Origin: Bacteroidota bacterium
GTDB taxonomy: Bacteria > Bacteroidota > Bacteroidia > Bacteroidales > GCA-2711565
Direction: 5' to 3'
Length of the DNA stretch: 61,550 bases
NCBI GenBank assembly: GCA_003353955.1
Contig: PIVJ01000006.1
Location: 1-61,550 of the forward strand
In this document: one piece after another, positions 44,262-53,342 of the stretch
Numbering within the stretch: position 1 is the stretch's first letter
Layout of the letters: each line of letters opens with the position of its first letter
Program-made: the position numbers and the translations under genes
The notes under the pieces: model-generated
The model's database searches: none
Seen by the model: only the letters and a program-made list of their open reading frames with translations
What the model was told of the DNA's origin: nothing

Positions 44262-44375
44262 TATTTTTAGGACGTCGTCCCTGAGATTTTTGAACAACGT
44301 TCTATTTAGTTGGTTAAGAAATCAATAAAATTGTCAGGGGTAATTATATGTATACATTTATTTTTCAAATAATTG

Positions 44376-44383
44376 TATATTTG
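44376..44383 (+). promoter_or_regulatory. -7 box (TATATTTG) of the glycosyltransferase gene
   Basis: A clear TAnnTTTG match lies 26 bp before the start codon. Confidence 0.5.
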
Positions 44384-44409
44384 AATCTCAATTATTATCC
44401 TTTTCCAGA

Positions 44410-46365
44410 ATGAAACTATCCATTATCATTGTTAATTACAACGTTAAGTTTTTTCTTGAACAATGTTTACAATCAATAATATCATCCAAAACAAGGTTTA
44501 AATTTGAAATAATCTGTGTTGACAACAACTCGGTAGATGGATCGATTAGGATGCTAGAGGAAAAATTCCCTGAAGTTATTCTGATCAATAATAGTAATAA
44601 TGTTGGATTTGCAAAAGCCTGTAACCAAGGGATAAAAATTGCCAAAAGTGAATATATCTTGATTCTAAATCCGGACACACTACTTGAAGAAGATACGCTG
44701 AAAAAAGCATTGGCATTTATGGATGCGAACCCAATAGCCGGAGGATTAGCGGTAAAGATGATAGATGGAAAAGGGAAATACCTGCCCGAATCCAAAAGGG
44801 GAATTCCAACGCCTGCAGCTGCGTTTTACAAAATGTCCGGACTGGCAAAGCTTTTTTATCCTTCAAAAATATTTGGAAAATACCATCTTGATTATTTAAA
44901 TAATAATGAGACTCATGAAGTAGAGATTCTCACGGGCGCATTCATGCTGCTCCGCAAATCAGTTTTAGATAAAGTTGGAATGTTTGATGAGGATTTTTTC
45001 ATGTATGGCGAAGATGTGGACTTGTCATATAGAATCGTTAAATCAGGCTATACAAATTACTATTTCCCTGAAACACAGATAATCCATTATAAAGGAGAAA
45101 GCACCAAAAAAAGCAGCATTAAATACATATTCTCATTTTATAAGGCAATGCTCATTTTTGCAAACAAACACTTTTCTAAAAGAAGTGTGACCTTGCTTTC
45201 TTTATTGCTGAATTTTGCCATCTACTTTCGAGCAGGTCTTTCTGTTGTTAAACGATTACTTAATAAAATCATACTACCACTTTTTGATGCTGCAATTTTA
45301 TTTATTGGCCTTTTTATATTAAAGGAAATTTGGGAATCGAAAGTTACTTTTGTGGATGGCGGAAGTTACCCAAGCAATTTTATTTATTTGGTTGTTCCGG
45401 TTTATATTCTGATTTGGATAGTAAGCCTTTATTTTTCCGGATTCTATGACAAACCCTATAAACAAAAACATTTTGTTAGTGGTTTTATAATCGGTACTGC
45501 TCTCATCCTTATAGGATATTCGATGCTGGATGAATCATGGAGATTTTCGAGGGCATTAATTTTATTAGGAACTGTGTGGGGAATAATTACAATTAATGGG
45601 TTTCGATATATTCTTGGTTGGTTAAAATTTATACAATTAGATGATTTAAAGAACAAGCGCCGATTAATTGTTGGCTATTTAAACGAAGCTGAAAGAGTAC
45701 TGAATATTTTACCTTCACCGGATAAAGATAAAAACTATACAGGATTAATTAAACCAGACGACTCCTTGATTAACAACAAGGATTTTATCGGTACTATTTC
45801 TCAACTAAAAGATATCGTTCAAATTTTCAAAATTGATGAAGTAATCTTTTGTTTTCAGGATGTTGGTTCCAATCTAATAATTACAAAAATGGAAGAATTG
45901 CACAATGAAGAAATCATTATTAAAATAGCTCCGGAAAAAAGTATCGCAGTTATAGGAAGTAATTCAATTATCAGTAATGAAAACTTATACCTCCACGAGA
46001 TCAATTCAATTTCAAGTGTAAAAAATATTCGAAACAAAAGATTGTTTGATTTATTGGTGGTACTAATTATGACTATCCTTATTCCACTCAATATTTTCAT
46101 CATCAATAAGTTCTTCGGCTTTCTAAAAAATTTAATTCAGGTATTAATCAATAAAAAAACCTGGGTGGGTTATCATCAACCATTATCTAATCAGATGCTG
46201 CCAAAATTAAAACCTTCTATTTTAAATATTACCGAAGGAATAGAAATTGACAATAATTCTGACGAAAAGATTACCGATTTAAATCATCTCTATGCACGCA
46301 ATTATAGGATATTAAACGACTTAAATACAATTTGCAGAGGGTATAAAAAACTGGGAGAACAGTAA
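44410..46365 (+). CDS. GT2 glycosyltransferase fused to a reduced polyprenyl sugar-phosphate transferase-like module
   Basis: Residues 1-240 are a family 2 glycosyltransferase: LSIIIVNYNVKFFLEQCL, the metal site NPDT near 97, and FDEDFFMYGEDVDLSYRI near 200. Residues about 290-420 hold four to five membrane helices and about 420-540 a nucleotide-binding-like domain, as in the N-terminal half of WbaP/WcaJ-type transferases. The C-terminus has KNIRNKRLFDLLVVLI, KTWVGYHQP and LYARNYRILNDLNTICRGY, its usual start and end. The catalytic middle (FRTM...DAE-type) is missing. It probably elongates a lipid-linked glycan, and the second half may be structural. The acceptor is unknown. Confidence 0.8.
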   Translation: MKLSIIIVNYNVKFFLEQCLQSIISSKTRFKFEIICVDNNSVDGSIRMLEEKFPEVILINNSNNVGFAKACNQGIKIAKSEYILILNPDTLLEEDTLKKALAFMDANPIAGGLAVKMIDGKGKYLPESKRGIPTPAAAFYKMSGLAKLFYPSKIFGKYHLDYLNNNETHEVEILTGAFMLLRKSVLDKVGMFDEDFFMYGEDVDLSYRIVKSGYTNYYFPETQIIHYKGESTKKSSIKYIFSFYKAMLIFANKHFSKRSVTLLSLLLNFAIYFRAGLSVVKRLLNKIILPLFDAAILFIGLFILKEIWESKVTFVDGGSYPSNFIYLVVPVYILIWIVSLYFSGFYDKPYKQKHFVSGFIIGTALILIGYSMLDESWRFSRALILLGTVWGIITINGFRYILGWLKFIQLDDLKNKRRLIVGYLNEAERVLNILPSPDKDKNYTGLIKPDDSLINNKDFIGTISQLKDIVQIFKIDEVIFCFQDVGSNLIITKMEELHNEEIIIKIAPEKSIAVIGSNSIISNENLYLHEINSISSVKNIRNKRLFDLLVVLIMTILIPLNIFIINKFFGFLKNLIQVLINKKTWVGYHQPLSNQMLPKLKPSILNITEGIEIDNNSDEKITDLNHLYARNYRILNDLNTICRGYKKLGEQ

Positions 46366-46407
46366 TTGTATTTTTATTTAGAAGCGTTCCAGACTAAATA
46401 AAATCAT

Positions 46408-46415
46408 TATCTTTG
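46408..46415 (+). promoter_or_regulatory. -7 box (TATCTTTG) of the acyltransferase gene
   Basis: TATCTTTG fits TAnnTTTG perfectly and lies 53 bp before the start codon. Confidence 0.55.
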
Positions 46416-46468
46416 CAAAAAACACTATCAAAATAGAAGCAGCTAAGCTTGATTAAGGAACCATAATA

Positions 46469-47758
46469 ATGGCAATATTTGAAGTAATTATGCCCAAGTT
46501 GGGCGAGAGTATTATTGAGGCCACCATCACAAAATGGCTTAAATCAGAAGGAGATACCATTGCAGAAGACGACACAATTGTTGAGATTGCCACGGATAAG
46601 GTAGATTCTGAGATTCCTTCTCCTGTTGATGGAAAACTAATTAAAATATTATTTGAAGAAGGTGATGTAGTTCCTGTTGGTAAAATAATTGCTCATATTT
46701 ATTTAGATGGGGATGATAACGAAGACTCTTCAGAAGTTTCTGCTCCGGCTGATGAAACAACAAATAAGTCAATTCCTCAACCAACCAAGACATCAAGCCC
46801 TAAAGTTGAAAAAGCACAAACCTCGTCGCCTGCAACCCAAATGGATTATAAAGAATCAAATCGCTTTTATTCTCCTTTGGTTAAAAGCATTGCCAAGAGT
46901 GAAAATATTTCTATTCAGGAATTGGATAGCATCAAGGGATCAGGCAAAGACGGGCGAGTTACAAAAGCTGATATTATTAATTTTATGAATAATCGAAGCT
47001 CCACACCCATACAAAAAAGTGTGCAAGCTTCTGTAATTTCCCCTTCCGGTGAAGACCAAATTGTTGAGATGGATCGTATGCGCAAATTGATTGCCGATCA
47101 TATGCTTATGTCAAAACAAGTTTCTCCTCATGCTACATCATTTATTGATGTTGGCGTTAGCACAATTGTTAATTGGCGTAATCAGGTTAAAGATGAATTT
47201 TTTAAAAGAGAAGGTGAAAAGATTACTTATACCCCCATTTTTATTGATGCAGCTGCCAAAGCAATTAAAGATTACCCAGGCATTAATGCTTCCGTTAATG
47301 GAACTCAAATTATTCTTCGTGCCAATGTAAATATTGGAATGGCCACAGCATTGCCCAACGGTAATTTAATTGTTCCGGTAATTAAACAAGCTGATCAAAA
47401 AAGTTTATTGGGCATCACTAAAAATGTAAATGATTTGGCAAACCGTGCACGTCATAATAAATTATTACCCGATGAGATTCAAGACGGCACTTTTACTGTA
47501 ACCAATTTTGGAAGTTTTGATAGTTTAACCGGAACACCAATTATTTATCAACCCCAGGTTGCAATACTTGGGATTGGTGCTATTCGAAAAAGACCAGTCG
47601 TAATTGAAACTCCGGATGGCGATACCATTGGAATTCGACACATCATGATCTTCTCACTGGCTTACGACCACAGAGTTGTTGATGGAGCCTTGGCCGGGAT
47701 GTATTTAAAAAGGCTGAAAGAATTGTTGGAAAACTTCGACCCGAAACGCCCTATTTAA
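46469..47758 (+). CDS. 2-oxoacid dehydrogenase E2 component (dihydrolipoamide acyltransferase)
   Basis: The 429-residue protein has a lipoyl domain (about 1-76) with the lipoylated Lys44 in EIATDKVDSE. A Pro/Ser/Thr-rich linker follows, then a peripheral subunit-binding domain (about 128-170, YSPLVKSIAKSENISIQEL) and the catalytic domain (about 190-429) ending with the active site LAYDHRVVDGALAG. It moves acyl groups from E1 to CoA. No E1 or E3 gene lies nearby, so pyruvate, branched-chain or 2-oxoglutarate specificity cannot be set. In Bacteroidota this orphan E2 often serves the branched-chain or pyruvate complex. Confidence 0.93.
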   Translation: MAIFEVIMPKLGESIIEATITKWLKSEGDTIAEDDTIVEIATDKVDSEIPSPVDGKLIKILFEEGDVVPVGKIIAHIYLDGDDNEDSSEVSAPADETTNKSIPQPTKTSSPKVEKAQTSSPATQMDYKESNRFYSPLVKSIAKSENISIQELDSIKGSGKDGRVTKADIINFMNNRSSTPIQKSVQASVISPSGEDQIVEMDRMRKLIADHMLMSKQVSPHATSFIDVGVSTIVNWRNQVKDEFFKREGEKITYTPIFIDAAAKAIKDYPGINASVNGTQIILRANVNIGMATALPNGNLIVPVIKQADQKSLLGITKNVNDLANRARHNKLLPDEIQDGTFTVTNFGSFDSLTGTPIIYQPQVAILGIGAIRKRPVVIETPDGDTIGIRHIMIFSLAYDHRVVDGALAGMYLKRLKELLENFDPKRPI

Positions 47759-47814
47759 TCATTGATTTGTCATTGAATTTTGTATTTTAGCGATATATTT
47801 CTTTATAAGATATT

Positions 47815-48639
47815 ATGGAATTAAACCTTAGCCGACCATTGGCAGTGTTTGATCTTGAAACAACAGGATTGAGTATTGCGAAAGATAGAATTGTTGAGAT
47901 CAGCATTTTGAGAGTTATGCCTGATGGATCTCAAAAGTTATTCACACAATTAATTAATCCAACGATTCCCATCCCGGCAGAAGTAACTGAAATTCATGGC
48001 ATCAGTGACGCTGATGTAAAAGACAAACCAAGCTTTCAGCAGATAGCTAATGAATTGAATCAATTTTTTAATAATTGTGATTTAAGCGGATACAATGCCA
48101 TAAAATTTGACATTCCACTACTCGTAGAAGAATTTCTGAGAGTTGATGTAAATTTCGAAGTTAAGAGCCGGAAAGTGGTTGATGTTCAAAACATCTTTCA
48201 TAAGATGGAACAACGTACTTTAAAGGCGGCATATAAATTTTATTGCAATCAGGAATTGGAAAATGCACATAGTGCTGAAGCTGACACAACTGCCACTTTT
48301 AAGATACTAAAAGCACAACTTGACAAGTATGAGAATACAGAATTTACTGACAGGGATGGCAACGTAAGCATTCCAGTTAAGAATGATATGCAAGCCCTCA
48401 ATGATTTCTCTTACCACACAAGAAATGTCGATTTAGTTGGCCAGATTATATTTAATAAGAACGACGTTGAAGTTTTTAATTTTGGGAAACATAAAGGAAA
48501 ATCAGTAGAAGAGTTATTTACTTCCGAGCCATCTTATTATGATTGGATGATGAAGAGTGATTTTCCACTCTCCACTAAAAAAGTCCTCACCGCCATCAAA
48601 TTACGGAAATTTAATCAAGGGTCTTTAAATTTTGGATAG
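47815..48639 (+). CDS. DEDD 3'-5' exonuclease with C-terminal DUF3820-like segment
   Basis: The first ~170 residues form a DnaQ-type exonuclease: AVFDLETTGL (Exo I, Asp and Glu), GYNAIKFDIPLL (Exo II), and AHSAEADTTATF (Exo III with His and Asp). The last ~60 residues (FNFGKHKGKSVEEL, YYDWMMKSDFPLSTK) match the short DUF3820-like domain often added to such exonucleases. It could proofread or act in repair. There is no polymerase part. It starts 57 bp after the E2 gene. Confidence 0.9.
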   Translation: MELNLSRPLAVFDLETTGLSIAKDRIVEISILRVMPDGSQKLFTQLINPTIPIPAEVTEIHGISDADVKDKPSFQQIANELNQFFNNCDLSGYNAIKFDIPLLVEEFLRVDVNFEVKSRKVVDVQNIFHKMEQRTLKAAYKFYCNQELENAHSAEADTTATFKILKAQLDKYENTEFTDRDGNVSIPVKNDMQALNDFSYHTRNVDLVGQIIFNKNDVEVFNFGKHKGKSVEELFTSEPSYYDWMMKSDFPLSTKKVLTAIKLRKFNQGSLNFG

Positions 48640-48734
48640 ATATGAAACACTCATGTTTTTTTATTAAGATACACACCAGGGTATAATTAAAGCATAAGTG
48701 GCTAACAGCCTACTAATTACAACATTACAAGTAT

Positions 48735-49346
48735 ATGAAAATAATTTGTATTGGCAGAAATTATGCGGAGCATGCTAAGGAATTAAATAATCCCCTGCCA
48801 AAAACTCCCATTTTTTTTTTAAAACCTGACAGTGCGTTAATGCAGAAAAATCAACCTTTTTTCTATCCTGATTTTTCAAATGATATCCATTTTGAAACTG
48901 AGATTGTTTTAAAAATAAATAAAGTTGGAAAGTATATTCAAAAGGAGTTTGCACATACTTATTACAATAGAATTGGAATCGGGATTGATTTTACTGCCCG
49001 TGATTTACAAAACAACTGTAAAGAAAAGGGACTTCCCTGGGAAATCGCCAAAGCATTTGATAACTCGGCTCCCTTGGGGCAATTCATTGCTAAATCAAGA
49101 TTTGATGATGTAAACGACATTAACTTTTCAATGAATATTAATGGTGTAGAAAGACAAAATGGAAACACAAAGAACATGATTTTCTCTCCAGATTATATCA
49201 TTTCCTACATTTCTCAATTTTTTACCTTAAAGATTGGTGATTTAATTTTTACCGGGACACCTGAAGGAGTTGGTCCTATTAAAATAGGTGATCATTTGGA
49301 GGCATCTATTGAGGGGCAGAAATTGCTGGATTTAAGGATTAAATAA
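48735..49346 (+). CDS. fumarylacetoacetate hydrolase-family protein
   Basis: The 203-residue protein starts with MKIICIGRNYAEHAKELNN and has FFLKPDSAL, HFETEIVLKI (metal-binding Glu residues), GIDFTARDLQ, KGLPWEIAKAFDNSAP and LIFTGTPEGVGPI. These are typical of the short FAH enzymes that decarboxylate oxaloacetate or hydrolyse acylpyruvates. The exact substrate is unknown. Its stop codon directly touches the stop of the convergent DUF721 gene. Confidence 0.9.
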   Translation: MKIICIGRNYAEHAKELNNPLPKTPIFFLKPDSALMQKNQPFFYPDFSNDIHFETEIVLKINKVGKYIQKEFAHTYYNRIGIGIDFTARDLQNNCKEKGLPWEIAKAFDNSAPLGQFIAKSRFDDVNDINFSMNINGVERQNGNTKNMIFSPDYIISYISQFFTLKIGDLIFTGTPEGVGPIKIGDHLEASIEGQKLLDLRIK

Positions 49347-49661
49347 TTATCGAAACACGATATCACTAATTACCTTCTCGCCTGCTTCTTTATTCAGCAT
49401 ATCAATAATTCTTGATTTTGCGTAGGTTAATTCATTGGTTAATGCAGCTGAATCAAGCTTGATAAATAATTTTCCATTTTTTACTTTGAGATTAACCGTA
49501 TGCTTTGCAATCATCTTCCCAACAATGGTTTCCCATGAATTGATCAACTTCACTTCTGTTAACTTATCGGTTAGATTATAGGTTCTCAGCAGCTCTCGTA
49601 TCGCCTGCCCCAATGTAGATTCATTTGATTTCTTAATCATCTGTTTGAGATATTTCTCCAT
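49347..49661 (-). CDS. DUF721 (DciA-like) protein
   Basis: The product has 97-104 residues. The annotated start at 49661 overlaps recF by 29 bp; a second Met at 49640 (MIKKSNESTLGQAI) fits the family better and overlaps by 8 bp. ELLRTYNLTDKLTEVKLINS and WETIVGKMIAKHT are the typical DUF721 core. DUF721 includes DciA, the ancestral loader of the DnaB helicase, so the neighbour recF puts it in a replication context. That role is inferred. Confidence 0.85.
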   Translation of the reverse strand: MEKYLKQMIKKSNESTLGQAIRELLRTYNLTDKLTEVKLINSWETIVGKMIAKHTVNLKVKNGKLFIKLDSAALTNELTYAKSRIIDMLNKEAGEKVISDIVFR

Positions 49662-50769
49662 TTTCCATTTCGGTAATAATCCCGGAATTTACATTAAATA
49701 TTTTATGATCAATATTAACAGTTGCTAACAATTTCTCAATTCTTGATCGTTGGGTATCTGTAATAAATACCTGGCCAAAGCTATTTTTACTTACCAGATC
49801 AATTAATTGTTCTACCCTGGCATTATCGAGTTTATCAAAGATGTCATCAAATAATAAGACCGGTTTAAATTCCTTTTTATTTTTAGTATACTCAAATTGG
49901 GCCAATTTTATCGCGACCACAAATGACTTCTGCTGGCCCTGTGAACCAACCTTTTTTATTGGGTAATCACCAATTTTGAACGATAGATCATCCTTATGAA
50001 TCCCACAACTTGTATACCTTAGCATCTGATCACGTTCGATAGAATCGGTTAACAAATGTTTAAATGAAGCATCTAAAAGTTGAGAATCATAGCTAATAAT
50101 CACCTCTTCCTTACCTTGTGAAATAACCTGAAAATATTTCTGGAAAATGGGCGTGAATTCACTTAAGAAATGCTTTCGTTTCTCAAAAATATCTTCGCCC
50201 AATTGCACTAGCTGTTCGTCCCAAACTTCGATATGTGAGCGATCAAAACTTCTTGCTTCAACCAATTGCTTTATTAAGGCATTTCGTTGAGCCAGTGCTT
50301 TATTATAATTTATGAGATTATCAAGGTATATTCTATCAAACTGAGAAATTACGCCATCAATATATTTACGGCGAATATCACTTCCTTCATTTATCAAATC
50401 GCGATCATACGGCGAAACCATTACTAAAGGATATAAGCCAATATGGTCTGCCAATCGATCATATTCCTTTTTATTTAACTTAAATTGCTTCTTTGCACCC
50501 CGCTTTTGCACACAACTAACTAAATCTTCTCTATCCCCATTCTTCCTATACTGTCCGTGTATAACAAAGAATGGTTCTTTATGCAAGATATTTTGAGTGT
50601 CAATTGAATTAAAATAACTTTTGCAAAATGACAAATAGTAAATACCATCCAGAATATTGGTTTTACCAACTCCGTTATTTCCAACAAAACAGTTTATTTT
50701 TTCAGAGAAATTCAAGTCTGTCTGTTGGCAGTTTTTAAAATTCGTGAGCGTTAACTTTCTTAAATACAT
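49633..50769 (-). CDS. recF: DNA replication and repair protein RecF
   Basis: RecF is an SMC-like ATPase that guides RecOR to gaps. The Walker A loop is FVGNNGVGKTNILDGIYYL (about 28-46), the signature region is KKVGSQGQQKSFVVAIKLAQ (about 270-289) and Walker B is KPVLLFDDIFDKLD (about 302-315). The length of 378 aa is normal. It lies 1 bp after ispH and overlaps the DUF721 gene, so the three are one operon. Confidence 0.96.
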   Translation of the reverse strand: MYLRKLTLTNFKNCQQTDLNFSEKINCFVGNNGVGKTNILDGIYYLSFCKSYFNSIDTQNILHKEPFFVIHGQYRKNGDREDLVSCVQKRGAKKQFKLNKKEYDRLADHIGLYPLVMVSPYDRDLINEGSDIRRKYIDGVISQFDRIYLDNLINYNKALAQRNALIKQLVEARSFDRSHIEVWDEQLVQLGEDIFEKRKHFLSEFTPIFQKYFQVISQGKEEVIISYDSQLLDASFKHLLTDSIERDQMLRYTSCGIHKDDLSFKIGDYPIKKVGSQGQQKSFVVAIKLAQFEYTKNKKEFKPVLLFDDIFDKLDNARVEQLIDLVSKNSFGQVFITDTQRSRIEKLLATVNIDHKIFNVNSGIITEMENGEISQTDD

Positions 50770-50770
50770 A

Positions 50771-51643
50771 TTACAACTTGTCTATTTCCTGTTCAACTTT
50801 TTCCATCAACCATTTTGGTGTTGAAGTGGCACCGGTAATACCTACTCTTTTAACTTCACTAAACCAATTCACATCAATTTGACTTGCATCATTTATAAAA
50901 TACGATTGTTGATTCTGAACCTTACAAAGATCGAATAAATGTTTTGCGTTAGAACTATTGGCTCCGCCCACAAAAATAATTACTTCATGTTTTTTAGCGA
51001 ATAGTTTTAAGTTTTGTTCTAGATCAGAAACCTGTTTACAAACTGTTTCGTGTACTTTTAAATTTATGAATTTCTCATTTTGTGCAAGCTTCATTCTGCT
51101 CTCTATTTTATTCGCCAGTTCTCTAAATAAATGAACACTATTAGTGGTTTGAGCAAAAAAATGAATGGGTTTCTTAAAATCAATTTTATTTAAATCTTCT
51201 TCATTTCTAATAACAATTATCGCTGAATGGATATTCCCAATTAATCCCTTTACTTCCGGATGGTCTTCCCTTCCAAATATTACAATTTGTCCGTTTACAG
51301 CGCTCATTGTGGCGGAGACCAGTTTAACTTTTTGCTGCAATTTACTTACAATCCTACAAGTAGCATCTATTAATTCATTGTTATTTTGTTGTGCAATTTG
51401 ATAGGTAATTGGAGGCTCTCCATGAGCACGTATTATAACCTTAGCATTGTATAAGTTACGAAACTGATCTTCATTAATAAAAATTAATCCTTTTTTTGAA
51501 AGTCGGTTCAATTCTGCCTGATTATGCACGATTTCGCCTAAACAATATATTTTCTCATCCTCTGCTATGCTTTGCTCAGCCAACCTAATCGCTCTGGCTA
51601 CACCACCACAAAATCCTGCAGATGCATCAATCTCAATATTCAT
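50771..51643 (-). CDS. ispH: 4-hydroxy-3-methylbut-2-enyl diphosphate reductase
   Basis: IspH (EC 1.17.7.4) performs the last step of the MEP isoprenoid pathway with an Fe-S cluster. The three cluster cysteines are in AGFCGGVARA (about 9-18), DATCRIV (near 94; most relatives have DATCP, so Pro is replaced by Arg) and HETVCKQV (near 202). RAHGEPP is the His motif, and AQTTNS and GGANSSNAKHL are also typical. The length of 290 aa is usual. It is the first gene of the ispH-recF-DUF721 operon. Confidence 0.94.
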   Translation of the reverse strand: MNIEIDASAGFCGGVARAIRLAEQSIAEDEKIYCLGEIVHNQAELNRLSKKGLIFINEDQFRNLYNAKVIIRAHGEPPITYQIAQQNNNELIDATCRIVSKLQQKVKLVSATMSAVNGQIVIFGREDHPEVKGLIGNIHSAIIVIRNEEDLNKIDFKKPIHFFAQTTNSVHLFRELANKIESRMKLAQNEKFINLKVHETVCKQVSDLEQNLKLFAKKHEVIIFVGGANSSNAKHLFDLCKVQNQQSYFINDASQIDVNWFSEVKRVGITGATSTPKWLMEKVEQEIDKL

Positions 51644-51719
51644 TATTTATTCGAATTAAATTGTTAAAATATAAAATAAGAATATACAATTATTTATTTT
51701 TATAACTATACTTTTTATC

Positions 51720-52811
51720 TCATTGGATAAAATCTGATAATCTGGTAGTAATCGTGATATAATTTGGTGAGCCTGCTAGATGATAGGTTGATCTCGCATA
51801 ACTTAACCTGAATTTCGATATTTTAAATTCAAATCCCCAGGAGAAACCAATGGTTGAAGATTTTACATCTACAGCTAATTCCTGACGACGCCGATAATTA
51901 TATCCAATTCTTAATATGAAATTTTCTGATAATAATAATTCACCACCAATCACCACATGCCTCATCAGTTGATCTCCAAATTTCGACAATCCTTTTCTCC
52001 CATTAATTTGCTCATTCACTAATAAAAAATCATTCGCATCATAAAATTCCGGATAAGTCAAATCCCAATTGCTTAAATGATTTACCAACACTGAATACCT
52101 AAATGGTAAATGCGTCAAGGTTTTAGAAACCCCGAATTGTATTTCAAATGGCAACCGCTCATTATTGCCTGATCTGTATGCCTTAACTTGCCGACCAATA
52201 TTCTTAATAATCAACGATGATGCCAATCCGGTATCTTCGTTGTGGTAAGTTGCGGCAACATCCATTGCAATCCCGTATGATAAATAACTTTCGAAAGCGG
52301 AATAAATAAATTTAAGGTTCGATCCGACACTCAATACAGGGGACAGCATTCTACCCCAACCTAGCTGAAGAGCCATCTCAGATGCTGTAAAGTTACCCTG
52401 AATATTCCCGGCATCATTTGCATATAAAAACTTTCCATAATCGACAAATTGAACAGAGGCAACAAAACTCCCATATTTCTCATAAAATCTTGAGTAACTT
52501 GCAAATCCATAATTTATATCCGAATAATAGTCAACTATACTTAAAGCTAAGTGATTATGCATTGTTGAGTCAATAATCGAAGGATTTGTAATCGCCAAGG
52601 TGATATCTCCATCATAAATAGGTAAGAAATCTCCTCCCATGGCGGCTATTCTGGCAGAATTAGTGAGGTTTAAAAAATCATAAGTATTGCTTCCAGCAAC
52701 TTGAGCTTGCATTTTAACCGATAATGTTGATACTACAATTAAAATTATAATACAAACCCGGGTTACCTTTATACGTGTTCCAACATTAATTATCATAACA
52801 ATTAGTAGCAC
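51720..52811 (-). CDS. porQ: type IX secretion system protein PorQ
   Basis: PorQ is an outer-membrane beta-barrel of the type IX system that works with PorU, PorV and PorZ in attaching cargo. The frame starts at 52811, but one of the later Met codons may be the true start because the signal peptide ends near VKMQAQ (about residue 37). NTYDFLNLTNSARIAAMGG and ITLAITNPSIID follow as in other PorQ. The rest is alternating beta-strand pattern to the C-terminus (LAGSPNYITITTRL). It supports surface secretion of the cargo at 32.7 kb. Confidence 0.88.
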   Translation of the reverse strand: MLLIVMIINVGTRIKVTRVCIIILIVVSTLSVKMQAQVAGSNTYDFLNLTNSARIAAMGGDFLPIYDGDITLAITNPSIIDSTMHNHLALSIVDYYSDINYGFASYSRFYEKYGSFVASVQFVDYGKFLYANDAGNIQGNFTASEMALQLGWGRMLSPVLSVGSNLKFIYSAFESYLSYGIAMDVAATYHNEDTGLASSLIIKNIGRQVKAYRSGNNERLPFEIQFGVSKTLTHLPFRYSVLVNHLSNWDLTYPEFYDANDFLLVNEQINGRKGLSKFGDQLMRHVVIGGELLLSENFILRIGYNYRRRQELAVDVKSSTIGFSWGFEFKISKFRLSYARSTYHLAGSPNYITITTRLSDFIQ

Positions 52812-52885
52812 AAATCTATTTAAAAATTTATTACAAGTTAGCTAATCTTAAAAATTAAATTAACAAAGTTGATTATTGAGTTTCG

Positions 52886-53182
52886 ATGTTATTTATAACA
52901 CATTCAATGGCTTGCTTGATTAATTTTATTGTTTTTACTATGCTATTGTTGGCTTGCAAATTGAATCGCATGGAAGATCTTCGATTTCTGGTTACCGAAA
53001 ACTTTTCCGGATTAATAAATGAGGCTAAAGAAATCTTCGATTTTTACAATTGCAACTATGTGTTCTCAACAGATTCTGATAAACCTACTTTTGAAAAAAT
53101 CAAGAATATTCAAACATTAAAAATGCATTACATATTTTTATTCTTTTCGACAAAGAGGACTTATTGGCATTCGAGCGAATGA
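52886..53182 (+). CDS. short lipoprotein-like open frame, doubtful or truncated
   Basis: The 98-residue frame begins with a plausible lipoprotein signal (FIVFTMLLLACKL, Cys about 24). A charged part follows (RMEDLRFLVTENFSGLINEA), then a Lys/Phe-rich tail that looks random. Its stop codon lies at the very edge of repeat copy D, so the C-terminus may have been cut by insertion of the repeat. I do not recognise the family. Confidence 0.35.
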   Translation: MLFITHSMACLINFIVFTMLLLACKLNRMEDLRFLVTENFSGLINEAKEIFDFYNCNYVFSTDSDKPTFEKIKNIQTLKMHYIFLFFSTKRTYWHSSE

Positions 53183-53303
53183 AGCTCCCCGCCGCAAGCG
53201 GACGGGGTATCATGATGGATCCTATTTTATTTCGCCATAAGGGCAGGGAATATCACTTCGCCTAATTAATTTTGTTTCACAAAATCAAAATATCACTGAT
53301 TAA
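53178..53303 (+). repeat. intergenic repeat family 2, copy D
   Basis: This ~126-bp block is the inverted partner of copy C. It starts with GAAGCTCCCCGCCGCAAGCG, which folds with GACGGGG into a 9-bp stem with one bulge. It then has CATGATGGATCCTATTTTAT and CACTTCGCCTAATTAATTTT, and ends with a GATTTTGTGAAACAAAAT hairpin as complement. Unlike copy C it lacks the ~35-bp middle insert. The first bases overlap the stop of the short lipoprotein-like frame. Confidence 0.85.
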
Positions 53304-53342
53304 ACAGCGTTTTAGATGATGTTATCAGGAAGAAGAAAAAGG

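Larger units (their letters stand above)
52812..53342. other. spacer between porQ and the GIN-domain gene
   Basis: The only contents I can support here are a doubtful short lipoprotein frame (52886-53182) and repeat family 2 copy D. The rest is AT-rich sequence without recognisable signals. Confidence 0.5.
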
